Program-made: the position numbers and the translations under genes
The notes under the pieces: generated by a model
Databases searched by the model: none
The model's input: only the letters and a program-made list of their open reading frames with translations
Told to the model about the DNA's origin: nothing
Part shown: in pieces, positions 41,262 to 46,152 of the stretch
Layout of the letters: each line of letters begins with the position of its first letter
Numbering within the stretch: the first letter of the stretch is position 1
Source of the DNA: a virus
Reading direction: 5' to 3' (one strand)
DNA: 46,152 bases
IMG/VR virus record: IMGVR_UViG_3300013128_000004
Coordinates: 1 to 46,152 of that record

Positions 41262-42824
41262 ATGGCAATGAGAAAAGAAGGTTATGCTTCTATAGCGGAG
41301 CTTGCCATAGACCCGTTCAAATGGGTTGAAAAGAAAGCATCTCCTTCGCGTGTAAAAGTTGCGAAAGACCTTGTTGCTCAGTATGACCCAGGTAAGTGGC
41401 TTTTGAGTCATGCCACTATTATTGCTTCAGTAGACGTAGATATTGCTGATCAAAATAATCCAAAAGGTAATTATTGGATTAAACCTGAATATTCAATGTT
41501 TGTGAACAATAACGGGGACTCTTGGGAAAGAGAACTTCTCAAGAAATGTTATCAAACGTTTGTAGGGTCTGATAACTATGTAGAACACGTACAGATACCA
41601 GAATTGTCTAAAGGAAAAATAGTTGATGTGGCACTAAGAGAGATACCTTTTATGAAAGGGTCTGACGGAAAAGACCTCACAACTCTTTATGTAGATATCT
41701 TAATTGCTACAAATAAAAAACATACAGACTTGATAGACAAAATTAAGACTGGCGACTACAATGCTATGAGTATGGGATGTTTAATAGAATATTCCCAGTG
41801 TTCACAGTGTGGTAGAATAGCTAAAGATGAATCAGAAGCTTGTGAGCATGTTAGATATTTTAAGAAAAATTATTTCTATGATCCAAATGGGGTCAAAAGA
41901 ATTATAGCTGAGTTATGCGGTAGAGCAGAAGATCCGGGAAGTTGCAAATTTATAGAAGCTAGTTGGGTGAAAAAGCCAGCTTTTGAAGGCGCTGTTCTTA
42001 GGAATATCGTAGAACCATCAGCAGGTTTTGATAGTAAGTTCCAAATCGCTTTAGGTATGCCCTCATATATTGCTAAGCCTGGAGATATTCTCAGAGCCGC
42101 TTCTGATACGGCAGCAAACCTCGTTAAGGAAATTGAAGGTCAAGACAAAAAAGAAGATACAGCCCCTGCTGATGATGCTGGTTTTCCAGAAGCTCCAGCA
42201 GAAAAAGATACGCCTGTAGAAGAAGATACAGGAGAGGGTGTCCCACTCGGAGATTTAGCAGGTGCTCCTGCAGACACAACACCTGAAGGTGCCCCTGCAG
42301 AAGGACAGCCTGAAATACCAGTACCTGAAGGTGACGCTTCTGTAAAAGAAGTAAAAGATTTATTAAAGAGGCAGATACTTAATGAGATTAGGGATGAATT
42401 GTATAAGAAGAATCCTGGAGGTATAGCAGGTCCAGAGGAAAGACCTTTAGGATTAGAAAATGATACAAACGATTCATTAGTTAAAGAAGCTTCTTATGGT
42501 AAGATTGTTAAGGCTGCTAAAGAAACAGGAAATGATAGATTAGTTAATGGTCTACTCATAATGTCTAATCTAAAGGATTGGAATAGACTTAAAAGATATG
42601 GGTATACAAAGAATGATGTAGTAGGTATGCTTCACTTCATAGATAAGACCGCTTCAACTAAGCCGCTAAGTAGAGATATTATAAAGTCTTTATCTGTAAC
42701 GAAAGAGGGATCTGATTTGAAATCTTTTTTTACAGAGATTATAGTAGAGACAGGAAGAAAACTTAGTAGTACAGAAGCCCTTAAGCTTGCTAGTTGGAAG
42801 AAGATTTTAGATAAGGTAAAATAG
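41262..42824 (+). CDS. prohead-protease-like domain with zinc site, fused to scaffold-like tail (520 aa)
   Basis: Residues ~45-260 resemble phage prohead proteases of the herpes-assemblin type: LLSHATIIASVDVD, EHVQIPELSKGKIVDVALREIP, TLYVDILIATNKKH, then IKTGDYNAMSMGC with the candidate catalytic Ser. An inserted zinc site follows (C-S-Q-C-G ... E-A-C-E-H, ~183-198). Residues ~285-365 are an acidic Pro/Ala/Glu linker and the C-terminus is helical. A protease-scaffold fusion is plausible, but catalytic His and Ser are not proven. GGAG precedes the ATG. Confidence 0.45.
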   Translation: MAMRKEGYASIAELAIDPFKWVEKKASPSRVKVAKDLVAQYDPGKWLLSHATIIASVDVDIADQNNPKGNYWIKPEYSMFVNNNGDSWERELLKKCYQTFVGSDNYVEHVQIPELSKGKIVDVALREIPFMKGSDGKDLTTLYVDILIATNKKHTDLIDKIKTGDYNAMSMGCLIEYSQCSQCGRIAKDESEACEHVRYFKKNYFYDPNGVKRIIAELCGRAEDPGSCKFIEASWVKKPAFEGAVLRNIVEPSAGFDSKFQIALGMPSYIAKPGDILRAASDTAANLVKEIEGQDKKEDTAPADDAGFPEAPAEKDTPVEEDTGEGVPLGDLAGAPADTTPEGAPAEGQPEIPVPEGDASVKEVKDLLKRQILNEIRDELYKKNPGGIAGPEERPLGLENDTNDSLVKEASYGKIVKAAKETGNDRLVNGLLIMSNLKDWNRLKRYGYTKNDVVGMLHFIDKTASTKPLSRDIIKSLSVTKEGSDLKSFFTEIIVETGRKLSSTEALKLASWKKILDKVK

Positions 42825-42832
42825 GCATTTGT

Positions 42833-42848
42833 AATAATCTATTAATAT
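42833..42848 (+). promoter_or_regulatory. late promoter motif AATAATCTATTAATAT
   Basis: Third copy of the virion-gene motif, 68 bases before the ATG at 42916. Same 16 bases as 39361-39376. It marks the start of the decoration/capsid transcription unit. Confidence 0.65.
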
Positions 42849-42915
42849 CGATAAAATAGTGAGTTTGAATATAGAACTTTTCTCTATATCTTATTGTCAA
42901 ATAGGAGGATATCAG

Positions 42916-43983
42916 ATGGCTAGAGAACGTTTAACACAAAAGACTGCTGAAACACTTCTTTCCAAGCCGGGAACATCCGTTGAGGAGAAGGATTCAGGGA
43001 TACCACATGATCCGTACACAATGAACAATCCTGAACATGAGAAGAATGATCCTAGCAAGGATGAATACGTCATCGGTGATCCTTCAAAGTTTGGTGAAGA
43101 TGTGAACAAAGATAATCTTTGGAAGAAAGATGATGCTTCTCGTGATCCTAAAACTAATCATCCTTCTAAAGGTGAAACCGCTAAGTCTGCAGCAGAAGCT
43201 GTAAAACAGGCTAAGCAGCTTGAAGAGAAAGCTGTGAAGTGTATTATCGCTTCTCAGAGAATTCTCCCAGGCGCATCTGATTCTATCGTTGAAGAACAGG
43301 CTACTGATCTTATGTATCTCCCACTCCAGGCTGTTAATGCAATGCTTACCCGTCAGGAAAAGCTTGCTATGATGATTGGTGAAGCTGCTGAAGAAGCTGC
43401 TAAACCTGCTGAAGAGAAAAAGGAAGAGAAAGACGAAGAAGAGGGTGAAAAAGAAGCTGGAAAGAAAGGCGAGATGCCTGCTGGCTTTGCAGCTATGATG
43501 GAAGCCAAGAAAGAAAAGGCTGAAGGTAAGAAGCCTGAAGGTGAAGAAGAGAAGGAAGAGAAAGAAGCTAAGAAGGAAGAGAAAGACCCGATGAAGGAAA
43601 TGGAAGAGAAGCTTGCTGCCATGACTGCTGAGTTTGAAAAAATGAAGGCAGAAAAAGGTAAAGGCAAAGCTGAGGAGAAGGCTGAGGGTGAAGAAGCCTG
43701 CATGAAAGAAGCTGGGCAGAATGATCCTAAGAACTTCTATGGTAAGGGTCTATCAGAAAAAGAACAGACAGGTGGTGAGAAGGGTAAAGCTAAAGAAGTC
43801 GAAGCTGGTGACAGTTTGATTGATGATATCTTTAATAGCGTTATGGCTTCTGACGAGAAAAAGGGTGCAAAGACCCTTACAGGTCTTGTAAAGAAAGAAG
43901 CTTCTGATGGTAGTGGTCTTAACGGAGTAAATCTCTGGGGAGCACCTCCTGACATCAGCGCACACTTTGATACAAGATCGTAA
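42916..43983 (+). CDS. Lys/Glu-rich scaffold-like head protein (355 aa)
   Basis: Start set at ATG 42916 with AGGAGGATATCAG; the frame is open from 42859, but there is no RBS there. The N-terminal ~95 residues are polar, a helical segment (~100-170, VKCIIASQRILPGASDS) follows, then ~110 residues dominated by Lys, Glu and Ala, and a C-terminal part with DSLIDDIFNSVMAS and WGAPPDISAHF. No known family; composition and position right before the decoration and capsid genes suggest a scaffold or internal head protein. Confidence 0.55.
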   Translation: MARERLTQKTAETLLSKPGTSVEEKDSGIPHDPYTMNNPEHEKNDPSKDEYVIGDPSKFGEDVNKDNLWKKDDASRDPKTNHPSKGETAKSAAEAVKQAKQLEEKAVKCIIASQRILPGASDSIVEEQATDLMYLPLQAVNAMLTRQEKLAMMIGEAAEEAAKPAEEKKEEKDEEEGEKEAGKKGEMPAGFAAMMEAKKEKAEGKKPEGEEEKEEKEAKKEEKDPMKEMEEKLAAMTAEFEKMKAEKGKGKAEEKAEGEEACMKEAGQNDPKNFYGKGLSEKEQTGGEKGKAKEVEAGDSLIDDIFNSVMASDEKKGAKTLTGLVKKEASDGSGLNGVNLWGAPPDISAHFDTRS

Positions 43984-44049
43984 ATAAAGAATTCCCGCCT
44001 TCGTTGTGAAGGATTGGATGTTACACAATACAGTTAATGGAGGTTTACA

Positions 44050-44628
44050 ATGGCTATCGGAGAAATGAGTGGAATAGTTCAGGATAAGAGTTTTAATATC
44101 CTGTACAGAGTGACTCTAAACACTCTTGGTAATCTGACCGCTACAGGTCTTACTCAGGACAACACAGGAACTACAGGTAACACTGCTCAGAAGGCAGCTA
44201 ATACTCGTCTTTCCAGTGACACTCCTAAGGGTATCCTTGGTGGTTCAGTAGTTGCAGTTGATTCAACAGGTGGAAGTGGGTATATCGTTGCTGCTAGCGG
44301 TGCAAACCGTGTAGTTGGTGTTGCTGAGAACAATGCAGTTGGTTATCCGTATGAAAGCTCCAGTGGCGTTGCTTCTGGTAAGCTCCCATACCTCTGTGGT
44401 TCAGGCTCTGTGTTTGCAACTGATCTCTATGAGACCAGAAATGCAGCCGATGCCGCAGACCTTGCTTATGCAGCTGGTGACGCTCTTTATGCTTCTGCTA
44501 ACGGTCTCTTGACCAAGCAGACCCCTACAGCAGCTTCTATCAGCAATCCACTTGATGAGATTGTTGGTATTCTTCTTGTTACTCCATCTGCAAGCGATCC
44601 ATTTATGGTCGTTCAGATGAGGATCTAA
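44050..44628 (+). CDS. capsid decoration/stabilisation-like protein (192 aa)
   Basis: Ala/Gly/Ser-rich beta protein: VVGVAENNAVGYPYESSSG, LPYLCGSGSVFATDLYET, AGDALYASANGLLT, IVGILLVTPSASDPFMVVQMRI. This is the style of small head-decoration proteins (DUF2190/gpD-like) encoded directly before major capsid genes. RBS GGAGGTTTACA. A GTAA-loop hairpin follows its stop. Confidence 0.7.
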   Translation: MAIGEMSGIVQDKSFNILYRVTLNTLGNLTATGLTQDNTGTTGNTAQKAANTRLSSDTPKGILGGSVVAVDSTGGSGYIVAASGANRVVGVAENNAVGYPYESSSGVASGKLPYLCGSGSVFATDLYETRNAADAADLAYAAGDALYASANGLLTKQTPTAASISNPLDEIVGILLVTPSASDPFMVVQMRI

Positions 44629-44647
44629 GTAGGAAAGTGTTTTTCAA

Positions 44648-44669
44648 GGGGCCTAAGTAATTAGGCCCC
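44648..44669 (+). terminator. GC-rich hairpin after the decoration gene, terminator-like
   Basis: Perfect 9-bp stem GGGGCCTAA / TTAGGCCCC with GTAA tetraloop. Followed by ATATTAAAC, i.e. without a T run, so termination may be partial, or it may stabilise the upstream mRNA 3' end. Same loop as the strong terminator after the capsid gene. Confidence 0.5.
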
Positions 44670-44822
44670 ATATTAAACGAGATGAATATTTGTGTAGGAT
44701 GACTAAAATACAGCAACTGAAAAGTATAGCTGAGTAGAGTCTCCTTACAAAATTCAATATAGGTCGCATCTAGCAAGTGCTAGAATAGCGTAAATTTCAA
44801 AGTCCTTTTTAGGAGGTTTTTC
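44670..44822 (+). promoter_or_regulatory. leader of the major capsid gene
   Basis: 153 bases without an ORF. Contains AATTCAATATAGGTC (44751-44765), loosely like the 3' half of the late motif at 25763, and a CTAGC-AAGT-GCTAG stem-loop (44771-44784). It ends in a strong RBS (AGGAGGTTTTTC). Probably the promoter and leader of the capsid gene; the exact promoter is not certain. Confidence 0.4.
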
Positions 44823-45704
44823 ATGGAACAGCAGATCACTAATGAACTGAAACAGCAGATCATTGGCGAGTACATCAAGACCGCTGGTGGCCGTGCAAAG
44901 CTTGCCGCTTCAATGGTTCAGCCCCTACGTCTTCGTAGAGACTATACTTCCGTAGCGCGTAAGGCTTTCTTGGTCGAACAGCTCCCTGACGGTGCTCTCC
45001 CGATTTATGACAAAGATCCGAACGTAACGGCTTTCGTAGTTGGCGAAGAAGGTGAAAACATTCTTGCTATCACACGTCCGCGCCGTGTTATTTTCCCGTT
45101 GTTCGAGATCGCATCTAACCCTGAGATTCCTTTGACTCAGATCAAGGAAAGACGTTTTGATTTGATCGAACGTTCTCAGGACCTTGCCAAAGCTCAGATT
45201 CAGGCTGCAGAAGACGGCAGAGCTTTTGATGTTATGGACGCTGTTGCAAGCAACGGTTTCGATAACCTCGGTGCTGCTTATGTCAATGCTCCTGTTAATG
45301 CTATGGCTCCTCTCACACCGTCTGACCTCATCGATGCTTTCGCACGCATTGAGACTCACGACCTTCGCGTTGCAAGAGTTTTCTGTAATGCTCTTGATTT
45401 CGCTGATATTCGTAAGTGGGGACGTGACGTTCTTGACATCGAGACACAGGCTACATTGCTCAAGACTGGCCTAGTGGCAACAGTTTGGGGCGCACAGATC
45501 ATCGTTACTCGTAAAGTAGCCCCAGGTTACATTTACGTTTGCGCTGATCCTGAGTTCTTTGGTCGTATGCCAGTTCGTACAGAACTAACCGTTCTGTCAG
45601 CAGACGATCCTAAGGCTCGTCGTATCGGATTCTCAGTATTTGAGAACCTCGGTATCGGTGCCCACAACCCGTTGGCAATCACCAGAGTACGTATCGCTCG
45701 TTAA
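44823..45704 (+). CDS. HK97-fold major capsid protein
   Basis: 293 residues. N-terminal helix NELKQQIIGEYIKTAGGRAKLA, an E-loop-like FLVEQLPDGALPIYD, spine helix and P-domain (LIERSQDLAKAQIQAAEDGRAFD), A-domain (FCNALDFADIRKWGRDVLDI), and a C-terminal beta stretch (PGYIYVCADPEFFGRMPVRTEL; IGFSVFENLGIGAHNP). Higher GC and strong RBS fit a very highly expressed gene. A perfect intrinsic terminator follows. No long N-terminal delta domain, in keeping with separate scaffold-like proteins upstream. Confidence 0.85.
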   Translation: MEQQITNELKQQIIGEYIKTAGGRAKLAASMVQPLRLRRDYTSVARKAFLVEQLPDGALPIYDKDPNVTAFVVGEEGENILAITRPRRVIFPLFEIASNPEIPLTQIKERRFDLIERSQDLAKAQIQAAEDGRAFDVMDAVASNGFDNLGAAYVNAPVNAMAPLTPSDLIDAFARIETHDLRVARVFCNALDFADIRKWGRDVLDIETQATLLKTGLVATVWGAQIIVTRKVAPGYIYVCADPEFFGRMPVRTELTVLSADDPKARRIGFSVFENLGIGAHNPLAITRVRIAR

Positions 45705-45730
45705 TCCCCGGATTAACTGGGTTGGAAATT

Positions 45731-45763
45731 AAGATAGGTGGGGTAACCCACCTATCTTTTTTT
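45731..45763 (+). terminator. strong rho-independent terminator after the capsid gene
   Basis: Perfect 12-bp stem AAGATAGGTGGG (45731-45742) / CCCACCTATCTT (45747-45758), GTAA tetraloop, then a further TTTTT (45759-45763). Should end the capsid transcript, isolating the next gene, which has its own promoter. Confidence 0.93.
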
Positions 45764-45773
45764 ATGTCTTCAC

Positions 45774-45802
45774 TTTAAACTCCTTGTGCCAAATATTACA
45801 TT
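45774..45802 (+). promoter_or_regulatory. phage promoter, TTTAAA-N17-TACATT class
   Basis: TTTAAA (45774-45779), 17 bp containing TGTGCCAAATAT, TACATT (45797-45802). Sixth copy of the class and the only one in the virion block, right after the capsid terminator. Confidence 0.6.
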
Positions 45803-45854
45803 ATCTTGGTAAGTTATTATACACATCTAATTTCATATTCAAAGGAGTTTTGTG

Positions 45855-46055
45855 ATGGCTACAGAAAAGAAGCCTCTGTCAAAGACCGCTCGTATTCAGT
45901 TGGTTCGTGAAGCAAAGAAATTGGTCGGCACAATGAACAAGACCAATATGGCTAATGCTATTCGTGCTCTTAATGCTGTTGTTACGTTGGTAGATGCTCG
46001 TTCTATCGTGAATGAAGCAGTTACCGCAGTTCAGTCAAAGACTACTAAGAACTGA
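45855..46055 (+). CDS. small basic helical protein after the capsid gene (66 aa)
   Basis: Start at ATG 45855 with AAAGGAG seven bases upstream (a GTG directly before is also in frame). Helical: RIQLVREAKKLVGTMNKTNMANAIRALNAVV. Basic N-terminus. It has its own promoter and so may be expressed separately from the capsid gene. The stop codon lies at the edge of the putative IS200/IS605 end, so the original C-terminus may have been longer or different. Confidence 0.6.
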   Translation: MATEKKPLSKTARIQLVREAKKLVGTMNKTNMANAIRALNAVVTLVDARSIVNEAVTAVQSKTTKN

Positions 46056-46152
46056 CGTACTCCCACGACTAAAGTCGTGGGGTTCTTGTGTCCCTTGCCT
46101 TATCATGCTGCTACGCGGCTCGATAGGGCACATTCACATTGCGGGGCATCAG
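46056..46152 (-). mobile_element. right end of an IS200/IS605-type (TnpB) element with omega-RNA-like sequence, partial
   Basis: On the minus strand the sequence ends in AACCCCACGAC-TTTA-GTCGTGGGAGTACGTCA, whose perfect 8-bp hairpin (46062-46081) and flanks resemble the right ends of IS605-family elements. Further in, GTGCCCTATC (46133-46124) can pair imperfectly with GATAAGGCAAGGGACAC (46105-46089), a fold like the TnpB guide-RNA scaffold. The transposase/TnpB gene would be beyond 46152 on the minus strand. The element boundary is not exact. Confidence 0.5.

Noticed and set aside
43353-43703. Minus-strand 116-codon ORF, Ser/Phe/Ala-rich
   Set aside because: Mirror image of the Lys/Glu-rich scaffold-like gene; the composition is what antisense of GAA/AAG repeats gives.
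1-46152. CRISPR array or anti-CRISPR-like repeat clusters
   Set aside because: No regularly spaced repeat was seen; the only clear long repeat is the two-copy 50-bp element.

Overview
The window is a piece of the genome of a large tailed double-stranded DNA phage (Caudoviricetes). Hallmark genes are the large terminase, portal, a decoration-type head protein, an HK97-type major capsid protein, a UvsX/RecA-like recombinase and an unusually complete set of replication accessory proteins. Genes are tightly packed, often with 4-base start/stop overlaps. The sequence is AT-rich and most genes have purine-rich Shine-Dalgarno sites, so the host is probably a low-GC bacterium that uses such sites. 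The host itself cannot be named from the sequence.

Layout. (1) Positions 85-15538 are all on the minus strand and form a recombination and repair block: NYN nuclease-like protein, split Rad50/SbcC halves, glycosyltransferase, bacterial-type beta sliding clamp, Cas4/RecB-like nuclease, Mre11/SbcD, RecA, RuvC-like resolvase, a possible ssDNA-binding protein, HU-like protein, RecD2 helicase, a deaminase-fold protein and a Tpt1/KptA-like ART-fold protein. (2) Positions 15539-16668 are a control region. It holds two divergent promoters of the same sequence class, two near-identical copies of a 50-bp element able to form a hairpin or pseudoknot, a 128-codon gene and about 240 bases rich in hairpins that may be a structured RNA. 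(3) Positions 16669-25722 on the plus strand carry clamp-loader subunits delta', delta and gamma/tau, a run of small zinc-ribbon proteins, a TOPRIM primase core, a NusG paralogue, a FEN-type 5' exonuclease and a protein with tandem sigma-region-4-like HTH motifs. (4) Positions 25850-46055 on the plus strand are the virion block: unknown structural proteins, terminase, a 1363-residue fibre-like protein, portal, protease/scaffold-like proteins, decoration protein and major capsid protein. (5) The last ~95 bases look like the right end of an IS200/IS605-type (TnpB) element entering from beyond the window.

How it fits together. Clamp, clamp loader, primase core and FEN exonuclease make a near-complete bacterial-style replisome; the polymerase and helicase would lie elsewhere. 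RecA, Rad50/Mre11, RecD2, RuvC-like and HU-like proteins support recombination-dependent replication. Two promoter classes are visible by eye: TTTAAA-N17-TAYATT with a conserved AACCA in the spacer (six copies, early/middle genes plus the gene after the capsid gene), and AATAATCTWTTAATAT (three copies, virion genes only). The sigma-like gene sits just before the first virion promoter, and a NusG-like factor lies a few kilobases after the RNA-rich leader. These make a plausible phage-encoded transcription programme, which is inference. All family assignments are from reading motifs; no database search was run.
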